DNA of 54,850 nucleotides from Myxococcaceae bacterium JPH2 (GTDB taxonomy: Bacteria; Myxococcota; Myxococcia; Myxococcales; Myxococcaceae): contig JAEMGR010000045.1 in the NCBI GenBank assembly GCA_016458225.1, positions 1 through 54,850 on the forward strand, in the 5' to 3' direction. This document shows, piece by piece, positions 33,101-41,800 of the stretch (position 1 is its first letter; each line of letters starts with the position of its first letter). The notes below the pieces were generated by a model, which saw nothing but the letters and a program-made list of their open reading frames with translations, had not been told where the DNA came from and did not search any database. A program made the position numbers and the translations under genes.

Positions 33101-35858
33101 CCTGGGCCGGGCTTCGGAGCTGCCCGCGCCAGGACTCCAGCCGGTGGACCACGCGGTGTGGCAGCGAAGCTGGCTCCAGGGAGAGGCGCTGGAGGAGCAG
33201 GTCGCCTACTGGCGCCAGCAGCTCCACGGCGCGGCGCCCGTGCTGGAGTTGCCCACCGACCTGCCTCGGCCGGCGGTGCAGCGCTTCCATGGCGCGACCC
33301 TTCCGGTTCGCCTGCCGGCGGGACTCTCCTCGGCGTTCCGCGCGCTCTGCCGACGCGAGGGCGTCACGCCCTTCATGGGCTTGATGGCGGTGTTCCAGCT
33401 CCTGCTGGTGCGCGTGTCGGGACAGCAGGACGTCAGCGTGGGCTCGCCCATCTCCGGGCGTCACCACGCGGGCCTGGAGAACCTCATCGGGTTCTTCGTG
33501 AACATGCTGGTGTTGCGCACGCGCTTCGCGCCGGACGCGACTTTCCGCGAGCTGCTGGGCCGCGTGCGCGAGACGACGCTCGCCGCCTATGCCCACCAGG
33601 ACGTGCCGTTCGAGCGGGTGGTGGAAGCGCTCCAGCCGCCGCGCACAATGAGCCACGCGCCTCTGATGCAAGTGGTGCTGTCGCTCAATGACTCGCCGCC
33701 CGCCGATGCGCGCTTGGAGGGGCTGGCCCTCCGGCCGGTGGAGCTCAACGCGGGCACCGCGAAGTTCGACCTCGCCCTCGCGTTCGATGACTCCCCGGAG
33801 GGGTTCAGCGGCACGCTCGAGTACGACACCGACCTGTTCACCGCCACCACCGCCACGCGCTGGATGGAGCAGCTCCGCGTGCTGATGGAGGGCGCGGTGG
33901 AGGACCCGAACCAGCGCATCGGGGACCTCCCGCTGATGGACGACGCGGAGCGGCGCCGGCTCATGGTCTCGTGGAACGGCCCGCGCACCGAGTTCCCCCG
34001 CGAGGCCTGCCTCGCCACGCTCTTCGAGGCGCAGGTCGCTCGCACCCCCGACGCGTTCGCCGTCGAGTTCGAGGGCGTGCGTTTGACCTATCGCGAGCTG
34101 GACCGTCGCGGAAACCAGCTCGCGCGCTACCTGCTGCGCCGGGGCATCACCCCAGGCACGCCCGTGGGGCTGTGCGTGCGGCGCTCGCTGGAGCTCATCA
34201 TCGGCACGGTGGGCATCATCAAGGCGGGAGCCGCCTACGTCCCGTTGGATCCCACCTATCCCCGCGACCGCCTGGCCTACATGGTAGGGGACACGCGGCT
34301 GCCGGTGGTGCTGGTCCAGCGCGCGGTGCTGGACGTGCTCCCCGAGAGCGACGCGGCCGTGGTCATCCTGGATGATCAGGAGGGCGAGCTGGCGCGCGAG
34401 CGCGAGGACTCCCCGGGCATCACCGTCCCGCCCGAGTCGCTCGCGTACATCATGTACACGTCGGGCTCCACGGGCCGACCCAAGGGGGTCTGCGTCCCGC
34501 AGCGCGGCGTGGCTCGACTGGTGCTGGGACAGAGCTACCTCCAGTGGGGACCTTCCGAGGTCTTCACTCAGCTGGCGCCCATCTGCTTCGACGTGGCGAC
34601 GATGGAGATCTGGGGCGCGTTGCTGCACGGCTCGCGGCTCGTCGTCCTGCCTCCGCGTCCGCCCACGGCGGAGGAGCTCAAGGAGCTGGTGGCCCGCTGC
34701 GGCGTGACGGTGCTGTGGCTGACCGCGGCCCTCTTCGAGAGCGTGGCCGTCACTCGGCCCGACGTGGTGGACGGCGTTCGCCAGTTCATGTCGGGCGGTG
34801 ACGCGCTGTCGCCGGCGGCGGTGCGGGAGCGGCTGTCGCGCGGGGGCTTGATGGTGAACGGCTACGGCCCCACCGAGGTCACCACGTTCACCACGTGCGC
34901 CGTGATGGAGGGCTCGATTCCCGAGGGCAGCGTGTCCATTGGGAAGCCCATCGCGAACACGCAGGTGTACGTGGTGGACCGTCGCCTGCACCCCGTGCCC
35001 GTGGGCGTGCCCGGAGAGCTGCTCGCGGGAGGCGAGGGCATCGCCTGGGGCTATCTGGGACGGCCCGAGCTGACGGCCGAGCGCTTCATCCCGGATCCTT
35101 TCAGTGACGAGCCGGGCGCGCGCCTCTATCGCACCGGCGACAGCGTGCGCTGGCGCGAGGACGGGACGCTGGAGTTCCTGGGCCGCATCGACACGCAGGT
35201 GAAGGTGCGGGGCTACCGCGTCGAGCCGGGCGAGGTGGAGGAGGTGCTCCGTCGTCATCCCGCGGTGGGCGAGGCCGTGGTGGTGGCGCGGCCGGACCCG
35301 GCGGGAGGCAAGCGCCTCATCGCGTATGCGGTGCCGCGCGCGGGCGAGACGCTGGACGCGCGCGTGCTGAAGGCCTCGCTCGTGGAGGCGCTGCCCGAGT
35401 TCATGGTGCCTTCCGTGGTGGTGCCCTTGGACCGGATGCCCGTGTCGCCGAACGGCAAGGTGGACCGAGCGGCGCTGCCGGAGCCAGAGGTTGCTCGCGC
35501 TCCTGGCGCCACCTTCGTCGCACCGACGACGGAGATGGAGCGCAAGGTGGCGGAGCTGTGGTCGCGGGTGCTGGGCGTCGAGGAGATCGGCGTGGAGGAC
35601 CACTTCTTCACCGACCTGGCGGGCAGCTCCATGTCGGTGGTGAAGGCCTGCACGCTGTTCCGAGAGGAGCTGAAGCGCGACGTGCCCGCGACGCGCTTCT
35701 TCGAGCATTCCACCGTCCGCGCGTTCGCCGCGGCACTGGAGCGGGACGCGGAGGAATCCGCGGAGCCGCAAGACAACGAAGCCCATGAGGATCGCGCCGC
35801 GCAGCGGCGTCAGGCGATCCGCCGACAGGGTCGACGAGGAAACCAAGGCAATGGCTGA
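24171..35858 (+). CDS. Lipopeptide synthetase 1: FAAL-ACP-C-A-PCP-C-A-PCP-C-A-PCP
   Basis: 3895 residues from the ATG at 24171, chosen because FAAL homology starts at once; an ATG at 24132 in the same frame is possible and neither has a strong ribosome site. Order by residue: FAAL 14-573, ACP 606-675, C 690-1133, A 1146-1640, PCP 1653-1726, C 1756-2193, A 2210-2710, PCP 2726-2796, C 2816-3263, A 3276-3770, PCP 3786-3860, then a charged Arg/Glu-rich tail typical of docking regions. It activates a fatty acid as acyl-AMP, loads it on the ACP and adds three amino acids. The last PCP hands over to the KS of the next protein, whose start overlaps this stop by 8 bases (ATGGCTGA). Confidence 0.96.
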   Translation: MALPSERFASSSTLAQLMERRAESFGARPLYSFVSDGEADEVLSYAGLELRARRIAAVLQSLAKAGERAVLLYPPGLEYIAGFFGCLQAGLVAVPAYPPDPSRLERTLPRLRAIIRDARASVVLTTSFIQGMGEALFADAPELASLRWLATDTVPEGAESTWRRPEATRDTLAFLQYTSGSTGDPKGVQLTHGNLLHNLGLITDAFQVHADSVGVIWLPPYHDMGLIGGILQPLAAAIPVALMSPLAFLRRPRFWLETLTRFGGTISGGPCFAFDLCVRKVSPAEREGLDLRRWEMAFCGAEPIRPEVMARFQEAFAPAGFQGGALYPCYGLAEGTLIASGGRKGEGVRTRAWDATALERNEAVEAREGEAARTLVGCGTTLADQRLVIVDPETQRACAPGRVGEIWLSGPSVATGYWARPEESREAFEARLADSNEETRFLRTGDLGLLRDGELFVVGRRKDLIILRGRNLHPQDLEVTLERAHPALRPGCGAAFSIDAAGEERLAVMYEVDPRKAWTPEDVLGAVRRALSETHEAQLHALVLIEPGALPKTSSGKVQRRACRAELLAGAPRALLNWREGEVATDARAPAAQAGTERAPDTVEAWEGWLLTRLSERLRIRRDTLDKDVPITSFGLDSLAAVELSNDLEQVGARSGMEVLLQGPTVAELARRLAASRGSGHEDAIPRRDDALSAPLTATQQRLWLFEQLARGVPAYHLPAAVRLTGPLDVDALERAVAALVGRHDALRVTFQEEEGIPSQRLAREMPSVFRRVFLRDVPSESREATALRLAQDEARAPFDLARGPLLRVTLFQLDAQVHLLGVVVHHLVADGASFGVLARELSALYAAFQGGREPALPLPPTRFLDFAHWRAARESDAAVAASLESWRRRLSGVAGVLELPGDRARPSRPTHAGARVPVHLSARLTARLEALGREEGATLFMTVLAAFQALLHRHSGQDDFCIGTPIQGRERAGLDGVMGCFLELLVLRSSVSGTERFRDLLRHARETALDAFANRHVPFERIVEAVLPVRDRSRAPLFQVLFVLQPEPREAWSLAGVESQAVELEPRATPYDLTLSLTRGAAGLSGWIEYATDLFDAASATRLVERLHVVLEAVIEQPELRVDSLPLLAEDEHRLLADWNDTHRDVSEASVHSLISSQAAQAPDAVALVCGEESLTWRELERQSRGVALRLRARGVGPGVMVGLCVDRSLELVVGMLGILQAGGAYLPLDPTYPEARLAFMLRDSGASVVLTQAHLADSLPTSGRGVVLLSAQGARDVTEALPESGVGPDHVAYVLYTSGSTGQPKGVLVSHRNVAHFLAGMDARLARRSGTWLAVTSVSFDISVLELLWTLARGFQVVLLAERGVLATATVPGLIRRHGVTHLQCTPSFAEALLLEPGAAGALSGLEALLVGGEALSPELASRLRERVGGALLNMYGPTETTVWSATHRVTGAPGPVPIGTPIVNTRLHVLDAGLRPMPIGVPGELFIGGAGVAQGYHARPELTAERFVPDPFSTHPGARLYRTGDRARWRSDGTAEFLGRVDFQLKVRGFRVEPGEIESALSSHPDVRQVVVVARQDEGAGARLVAYVVAHPGVTLSLDALRAFARQTLPEHLVPSAWAILEKLPLTLNGKVDRKALPAPEGARDAARAYLAPRTDTELRVAAVWSSLLGVERVGADDDFFALGGHSLLATRAAARLREALGVELSLRDVFEAGTLSALAARLDALPRGAMRAPHFGADAVLHSLSPGELARLTERVGAIEDLYPLSPLQHGLLFQELMSRGGESYFEQLSWTLTGELDVGAMRRAWELLGARHAVLRTSFHWEGLEEPLQVVHPRAELPWREEDWRSLSEAERAARWEDFTHEDRARGFEVQRAPLTRVAVVRVGEQSWRWLWSFHHLVLDGWSFARVLRELLQAYAALTRGEAWTPAPVPPFRAYLEWLARRPVSGDEEFWREQLAGFESPTPLPGASEVRDDGVGEREEALSDEESTALQEFSRRHRVTPSTLVHGAWALLLSRYGGGADVAFGTTLAGRPPELAGAEASVGLFIQTLPVRTRLRPSEGLLPWLRELQSLLVALAQRGHVPLTRIQGWSEVPRGTPLFESLLVFENYPVDEVLSRGGAGLSLHGVHMHERTHYPLTAVALPGSTLRLKVQFQTARVPESTAVRMLGHWRALLRAMVAGADRRLAEVPLLSDAELQRVLGEWNATRTSYPRDATVHALFQAQAVRTPDAVAVEYEGSALTYAQLARRANQLAHRLAEMGVRRGASVAVCVERSPDWVVGLLGILQAGAAYVPLDPTYPSERLAWMLGDSRASVLLTQSTLRSRLTEGGVPLLVLDAPGTFEGMPATVLDSQASAEDLAYVVYTSGSTGTPKGVGVPHRAVVRLVVETNFIQWRPDDRVAQASNASFDAATFEVWGALLHGARLVGVSRERALEPRSFAAWLREQDIRVMFLTTAWFNQVVAEVPDAFQSVRQVHFGGEAVDPRSVRAVLRDGAPERLLHVYGPTESTTFAAWHLVDAVAEHATTVPMGRPLANTEQYVLDAGLTPVPPGGAGELWIGGDGLAWGYLGQPALTAERFVPHPYASTPGARLYRTGDRVRLRLDGAVEFLGRVDAQVKVRGFRVEPAEVEAALLQHPAVREAVVVAREEVAGGSRQLVAYVVASSVTPAELRTFLSEHLPSYLVPAALVRVERMPLTPNGKVDRRALPAPAEAEWDAADAGRIAPRDPSEELVAGLFRELLGVSRVSARDSFFDLGGHSLMATRVVARILAACGVSLSLRDLFENPTVEGLAARIAQVRGQSDARRPPPIVPVPRAGRLPLSLMQERLWLLEQLQANRGVYNVRWAAWLDGELNVAALEQALAELLRRHESLRTTIALEAGEPVQRIHEAVSLSLPVVDLSEVAESEREAQALRAAAESARRPFDLAQGPLIRPVLIRTGARTHLVVLTLHHIISDGWSLGVTFRELAALYSAALLGRASELPAPGLQPVDHAVWQRSWLQGEALEEQVAYWRQQLHGAAPVLELPTDLPRPAVQRFHGATLPVRLPAGLSSAFRALCRREGVTPFMGLMAVFQLLLVRVSGQQDVSVGSPISGRHHAGLENLIGFFVNMLVLRTRFAPDATFRELLGRVRETTLAAYAHQDVPFERVVEALQPPRTMSHAPLMQVVLSLNDSPPADARLEGLALRPVELNAGTAKFDLALAFDDSPEGFSGTLEYDTDLFTATTATRWMEQLRVLMEGAVEDPNQRIGDLPLMDDAERRRLMVSWNGPRTEFPREACLATLFEAQVARTPDAFAVEFEGVRLTYRELDRRGNQLARYLLRRGITPGTPVGLCVRRSLELIIGTVGIIKAGAAYVPLDPTYPRDRLAYMVGDTRLPVVLVQRAVLDVLPESDAAVVILDDQEGELAREREDSPGITVPPESLAYIMYTSGSTGRPKGVCVPQRGVARLVLGQSYLQWGPSEVFTQLAPICFDVATMEIWGALLHGSRLVVLPPRPPTAEELKELVARCGVTVLWLTAALFESVAVTRPDVVDGVRQFMSGGDALSPAAVRERLSRGGLMVNGYGPTEVTTFTTCAVMEGSIPEGSVSIGKPIANTQVYVVDRRLHPVPVGVPGELLAGGEGIAWGYLGRPELTAERFIPDPFSDEPGARLYRTGDSVRWREDGTLEFLGRIDTQVKVRGYRVEPGEVEEVLRRHPAVGEAVVVARPDPAGGKRLIAYAVPRAGETLDARVLKASLVEALPEFMVPSVVVPLDRMPVSPNGKVDRAALPEPEVARAPGATFVAPTTEMERKVAELWSRVLGVEEIGVEDHFFTDLAGSSMSVVKACTLFREELKRDVPATRFFEHSTVRAFAAALERDAEESAEPQDNEAHEDRAAQRRQAIRRQGRRGNQGNG
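24210..26200 (+). other. Loading part: fatty acyl-AMP ligase and ACP
   Basis: YTSGSTGDPKG (24699-24731) and the FAAL hallmark LPPYHDMGLIGGILQPL identify a fatty acyl-AMP ligase rather than an amino-acid A domain. It ends at SSGKVQRRACR. The ACP has FGLDSLAAVEL with the phosphopantetheine Ser at 26082-26084. Such units start lipopeptides by loading a free fatty acid without CoA. Confidence 0.93.
26240..29355 (+). other. Module 1: starter C-A-PCP, predicted glycine
   Basis: The C domain follows an ACP and has HHLVADG (26646-26666), as expected for N-acylation of the first residue. The A domain has YTSGSTGQPKG (28062-28094) and FDISVLE. The code reads D-I-L-Q-L-G-M-V-W-K, which is nearly the glycine code I recall (D-I-L-Q-L-G-L-I-W-K). 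PCP Ser is at 29238-29240. Confidence 0.85.
29435..32565 (+). other. Module 2: C-A-PCP, branched aliphatic residue suggested
   Basis: The C domain opens with IEDLYPLSPLQHGLLF and has HHLVLDG (29868-29888). It belongs to the subtype usually found after a D-residue or epimerase; the upstream residue here is predicted glycine, which is achiral. The A domain (YTSGSTGTPKG at 31269-31301) has code D-A-F-F-H-G-V-T-F-K, closest to isoleucine codes such as D-A-F-F-Y-G-I-T-F-K; His at the fifth place is unusual. PCP Ser is at 32451-32453. Confidence 0.75.
32620..35760 (+). other. Module 3: C-A-PCP, hydrophobic residue, carrier adapted to a KS
   Basis: C domain with HHIISDG (33027-33047). The A domain (YTSGSTGRPKG at 34455-34487, NGYGPTE) has code D-V-M-W-M-G-G-T-F-K. 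It shares the W-x-G-G-T-F-K end of the valine-type A domain in the left NRPS; the exact substrate is not predictable by eye. The carrier motif is DLAGSSMSV rather than LGGHSL, with the modified Ser at 35628-35630. It faces a KS, not a C domain. Confidence 0.78.
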
Positions 35859-38800
35859 CGCGGACAATCACGTCGAGGCGGAGGACTTCGGGAACGACAT
35901 CGCGGTGGTGGGCATGGCGGGGCGCTTCCCCGGGGCCCGCGATCTGCGCGACTACTGGCGCAACCTGCGGGAGGGCGTGGAGTCCATCTCCGTCTTCCCC
36001 GAGTCCGCGCTGGAGTCCTCGCCGCTGATGCCGGATGCGCTGCGGCACCTCCCGAACTTCGTGCGCGCGGGCGGAATCCTGGAGGGCGCCGAGTCATTCG
36101 ACGCCGGCTTCTTCGAGGTGACCCCGCGCGAGGCGCTGTGGATGGATCCACAGCAGCGGGTGTTCCTCCAGTGCGCGTGGGCCGCGCTCGAAGACGCGGC
36201 CTATGACCCCACGCGGTTCAAGGGGCGCATCTCGCTCTACGCGGGCGCGGGCTCCTCCAGCCACCTGCTGTCGCTGTTGGGCGAGGCGCGCAAGGACCCG
36301 GCCGCGGCCATGGACCTGGTCACCTCGGGACCGGAGAGCCTGGCGATGAAGGCCTCGTTCAAGCTCCAGCTCCGGGGCGAGAGCGTGGCCGTCTACACCG
36401 CCTGCTCCACGGGCCTGGTGGCCATCCACATGGCCTGCCAGAGCCTGCTGACGCGCCAATCGGACATCGCGCTCGCGGGCGCGGTGCGCATCGCCAGTCC
36501 GCAGCGCACCGGGTACGTGTACCAGGACGGCCTCATCTACTCGCCGGACGGACACTGCCGTGCGTTCGACCACCGGGCCGCGGGCACGGTGGCGGGCAAT
36601 GGCGCGGGCGTGGTGGTGCTCAAGCCCCTGGCGGATGCGCTGCGCGACGGAGACCGCGTGTATGCGGTCATCAAGGGCACGGCCATCAACAACGACGGCC
36701 AACAGAAGGTGGGCTACACCGCGCCCAGCATCGAGGGGCAGACGGAGGTCATCGCGGACGCGCTCGCGTACGCGGGGCTGGGCGGCGATGACATCGGCTA
36801 CGTGGAGGCCCACGGAACCGGCACATCGCTGGGCGATCCCATCGAGCTGGCGGCGCTCACGCGCGCGTTCCGCAAGACGACAGAGCGCAAGGGCTACTGT
36901 GGCCTGGGCTCGGTGAAGACGAACCTGGGACACCTGGACGCCGCGGCCGGCGTGGCGGGCTTCATCAAGGTCGTGCTCGCGCTGCGCAACGAGGAGCTGC
37001 CGCCGAGCTTGCACTTCGAGCGCGCCAATCCCGAGCTGGGACTGGAGCGCAGCCCGTTCTACGTCAACACGGCCCTGATGCCCTGGCCCCGGACCGACGT
37101 CCCTCGCCGCGCGGGCGTGAGCTCCTTCGGCATCGGAGGGACCAACTCGCACGTGGTGCTGGAGGAGGCGCCCGCCGAGACGCGCGCGTCGCCGAGTGGT
37201 CGTCCCTTCCATGTGGTGAGCCTGTCCGCCCGCACACCCTCCGCGCTGGAGACGATGACGCGGGAACTCGCGGCGCACCTGGACGCAGGCGGCGCTGGGA
37301 GCGAGCTGCCGCTGGAGGACGTGGCCTTCACGCGCAACGTGGGCCGGCGTGCGTTCGAGCATCGGCGCGCGGTGGTGGCCGCCACCCCGGCGGAGCTGGT
37401 GGAGCGCTTGCGCAAGCCGCCCGCGGCGGTGGAGCAGGGGCGCTTGCGGCGCGTGGCCTTCCTCTTCCCGGGGCAGGGCGCGCAGGCCGTGGGCATGGGG
37501 CGCGAGCTGTACGGGGTGGAGGCGGGGTTCCGCAAGGACGTGGACGCGGCGCTCGCGCGCTTGGATCCGGCGTTGGCGAAGGAGGTGCGCGCGCTCGTGC
37601 TGACGCCTGATGGCCAGGACTCGGCCATGGCGCCCCTGCTGGCGGATCCGCGCGTGGCGCTGCCCGCCCTCTTCATCGTCGAGCACGCGCTCGCACGACT
37701 CTGGATGTCGTGGGGCGTGAAGCCGCTGGCCATGCTGGGTCACAGCTATGGCGAGTATGTGGCCGCATGCGTGGCGGGCGTGTTGTCGGCCGAGGACGGC
37801 CTGCGCCTGGCGGTCGTCCGAGGCGCGTTGATGGCGCGCCTTCCTCCGGGCGGGATGCTCGCGGTGGGGATGTCCGAGGCGGCGCTGACGCCGCTGCTGT
37901 CCGAGGGGCTCGCGCTGGCCGCCATCAACGGCGAGGACCGGTGCGTCGTCTCGGGGACGGTGCCCGCCATCGAACGGCTGAGCGCACGATTGGAGGCGCA
38001 GGGCGTGGGCGTGGTGCGACTGCCCGCGGCGCATGCCTTCCACTCCAGCGCGGTGGAGCCCCTCATGCCCGAGCTGGCGCGGGCCGTGGCATCGATGCGC
38101 CTCCAGGCGCCGAAGGTGCCCTATGTGTCCAGCGCCACGGGGACGTGGATCCGTCCGGAGGAGGCGACGGACCCCGAGTACTGGGCGAGGCAGATGCGCC
38201 AGCCCGTGCGCTTCGCGACGGGACTCGCGTTCCTCGTCGCGGAAGGGTGCAGCGTGCTGTTGGAGGTGGGGCCGGGGCAGGACCTCACCGCGCTCTGCCG
38301 ACCGCTCGCGCGCCAGGACAAGCGGCTGGTCGTCGCGCCGTCCCTGCGCCGCAGGCCCACGGAGAGCGATTACCGGGGACTGCTCCAGTCGTTGGGAGAC
38401 CTGTGGTGCGCGGGCGTGGACGTGTCGTGGGCGCAGCTCGCCTCGGGGGAGAAGCGCCGCCGCGTGGCGCTCCCCACGTACCCCTTCGAGGAGCAGCCGT
38501 TCACGCTGGCGGCCCCGGCCGCTGAGTCGCTGCCTGAACCCGAGGCGCGTCCCGTAGCTCCGGGCACGTTTGTTCCGGGGGCTGTGCGTGCCTCGGCGGC
38601 GCCTCGGACCGAGGTGCCCGTCGTCACCGCGCGCGCTCCGCTGAGCGACATCCAGCAGCGGGTGTTGGAGATCTGGCGCGAGCGCTTGGGCGCCGTGGAG
38701 ATTGGACTCGACGACGACTTCCTGGAGCTGGGCGGCAACTCGTTGATGGCGGCGCAGATGCTCACCCGCCTGCGCGAGACGTTCTCCGTCCAGTTGCCGC

Positions 38801-41800
38801 TGAGCGCCCTGTTCGAGGCGCCCACCGTCGCGGGCATCGCCGCGCGCATTGAAGCGATGCTGGGTGGACCCAACGGCGGGCCCAGTGTTCCCGACGACGC
38901 CATCGTCCGCATCGACCGGAGCGGTGAGCTGCCGCTGTCTGTCGTGCAGGAGCGTGTCTGGCGGATGGAGCAGCTGGACCCGGGGAACCCCTCGCTCAAC
39001 ATGCCGCTGGCCATTCGGCTCACGGGTGCGCTGGAGGCGCGCGTCCTGGAGCGGGCGGTCAACGAGGTCATCCGTCGGCACGAGATGCTCCGCGCCACCT
39101 ACGTCGTCGTGGACGGACAGGTGCGTCAGCGCTTCGCCGCCGAGGTCCGCATCGACGTGCCGGTAGTGGACCTGCGCGGCTTCGCGGGGGACGCCGAGGC
39201 GGAGGCGATCCGGCTGGCGCTGGACGAGGCCCGGAGTCCGTTCTCCCTGGATGCAGGCCCCATTGTTCGCGCGCGGCTGGTGCGCCTGCGCGACGCCGAC
39301 CACGTGATGCTCCTCACGGTGCATCACATCGCGGCCGACACGCTGTCGCTCGTGGCCTTCTTCCGCGAGATGGCGGTGAACTACCAGGCCTTCCTGGCGG
39401 GCAAGCCCGCGCCGCTGCCCGAGCTGCCGGTGCACTACGTGGACGCAGCCGCCTGGGAGCGCCGAGCCCTGTCCGGGGGTGTGTTGGCCACGCAGGAGGC
39501 GTGGTGGCGAGAGACGCTGGCCGATCATCCCGCGCCGTTGGAGCTGCCCACGGACAGGCCGCGTCCCACCGAGCAGCGCCTGCGCGGAGAGCGCTTCCCC
39601 GTGACGTTGTCGGCCGAGGCGTCCACCGCGCTGAAGGCCATCTGTCACCGCGAGGGCGTCACGCCCTTCATGACCTTGCTCGCGGCGCTGTCCGCGCTGC
39701 TGGCCCGGTACTCAGGGCGTGAGGACATCGTCGTGGGCACGCCCGTGGGCAACCGCGCCCGGGGCGAGCTGGAGCCGTTGATCGGCTTCGTCGCCCACGC
39801 CATGGCCCTGCGCACGGACCTGTCGGGGGACCCCACGTTCCGCGAGCTGCTCGGTCGCGCGCGCGACACCGCCATCGACGCGACCGCACACCAGGACGTG
39901 CCCTTCGAGCACCTGCTGCCCCGCGTGGCGCCCGGGAGGGATCCCGCGCGTTCGCGCTTGTGTGACGCGGCCATCATCCTGCACTCGCATGTGGCCACCG
40001 CGCCGCCCTCCGTGCCGGGGCTGGAGCTGCGGCTCGTCGAGGTCCCGGGCACGCCCGCGCAGTTCGGCGCGACGCTCGGTGAGCTGACGCTGTTGCTGAT
40101 TGAAAGCGCGACGGGATTCTCGGGCGTCATCGAGTACGCCACCGAGTTGTATGACGAGGCTCGCGTGGCCCGGATGGCGGGCCACTTGGAGACCCTGCTC
40201 ATCGCCGCGCATGCCGAGCCGGAGGTACGCGTCTCGCACCTGCCCCTGGCGACGCGCGACGAACTGTCGCGCCCCGCGCCTCGTGGGGTCGCGGATCCGC
40301 TGGGACTCCTCGCGCGGCTGGATGCGCGGGCGGGACGGACCCCAGACGACGTGGCGCTGTCGTCCGGTGCCGTCCACGTGACGTGGCGCGAGCTGTCGGA
40401 TCGTGCGCGGCGCATGTCCGCGCGGCTGATGGAAGCGGGCGTGCGCGACGGCGTGCCCGTGGCCGTGCGTCTGGAGCCCAGTGTCGAGGCCGTGGTGGCG
40501 CACTGGGGCATCCTCGGCGCGGGCGGCGCGTGCCTGCCTGTGTCGGAGGGCGACATGGCCGTGCTGGCCTCGCTGCTTCCGGACTCCGGGCCTCGCGTGC
40601 TCGTGGTGGCGAGGGCGGGGGACGTGACGGCGCCTTCGGGGGTTCGCGTGGTGGCGCTGGACGCGATGGGGGCAGTCGCTTCCGGGGCGTCCCGTGAGGC
40701 CACCGCGGACGGGCTCGCGTTCATCGTGCCCGCGCCTGAGGCCCTCGGTGGCCGAGGGCGCGTGGTGCTGACGCATCGGAACGTCGCGCACCTGTTGGCT
40801 GGGCTGGATGCCCGGAGCGTGGGGCGCGAGGGGGATGTGTGGCTCGCCGCGCGTGGGCCCGCGGAGGATGTGTCGGGATTGGAGCTGCTGGGGGCGCTCG
40901 CGCGCGGTCTGCGCGTGGTGCTTCCTCCGGAGCGGCTGGCGGCGCGCTTCGCCACGCTCGGGGCGAGCGCCAAGGCGCATCGCCCGATCGACTTCAGCCT
41001 GTCCTACTTCGCGAACGACGAGGACTCGCTGGGCGAGCACAAATACGAGCAGCTCCTGGAGGGAGCGAAGTTCGCGGACACCCACGGCTTCTCGGCCATC
41101 TGGACGCCCGAGCGACGGTTCCACTCGTTCGGGGGGTTGTATCCCGCGCCCTCGGTGGTGGGCGGGGCGCTCGCGATGCTCACGCGCAACCTCCGCATTC
41201 GCGCGGGCAGCGTCGTGCTGCCACTGCATGACCCCATCGAGGTCGCCGAGCAGTGGTCCGTGGTGGACAACCTGTCCAACGGGCGCGTGGGCGTGTCGCT
41301 CGCCACGGGCTGGCACGCGAATGACTTCTCGCTCTCGCCCGGGACGTTCGCCCGCCGCAAGGAAGTGCTGCGCGAGCGGTTGGACGAGCTGCGACGCCTG
41401 TGGCGTGGCGGAACGGTGCGGCGCCGCAACGGCGCGGGCAATGAGGTGGAGCTGGCGCTGCGGCCCAAGCCCAAGCAGGCCGAGCTGCCCGTTTGGCTCA
41501 CGGCGGCGGGCAACCCCGAGACCTTCCGGCAAGCGGGCGCGGTGGGGGCGGGCATCCTCACCAACGTCATCGGACTGGGCTCTCAGCTCGAGGAGCTGCG
41601 GGCCAAGGTGGCGTTGTATCGCGAGGCGTGGCGACAGGAGGGGCACGGTCCGGGGCGCGGCCACGTGACGTTGATGCTCCACACCTTCCTGGGCCGCGAC
41701 GCCGCGGAGGTTCGCGCCGCCGTGCGCGAGCCGTTGATGAGCTACTTCCGCAGCTCGGTGGACATCTTCGGGAACCTGGTGGCCAGCCAAGGTCTTCAGG

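Noticed and set aside
31110..35867. Very long open frame on the minus strand, opposite the NRPS gene
   Set aside because: The translation is rich in Arg, His, Gln and Leu, with no domain, and lies fully antisense to well-supported NRPS domains. It is a by-product of high GC at third codon positions.
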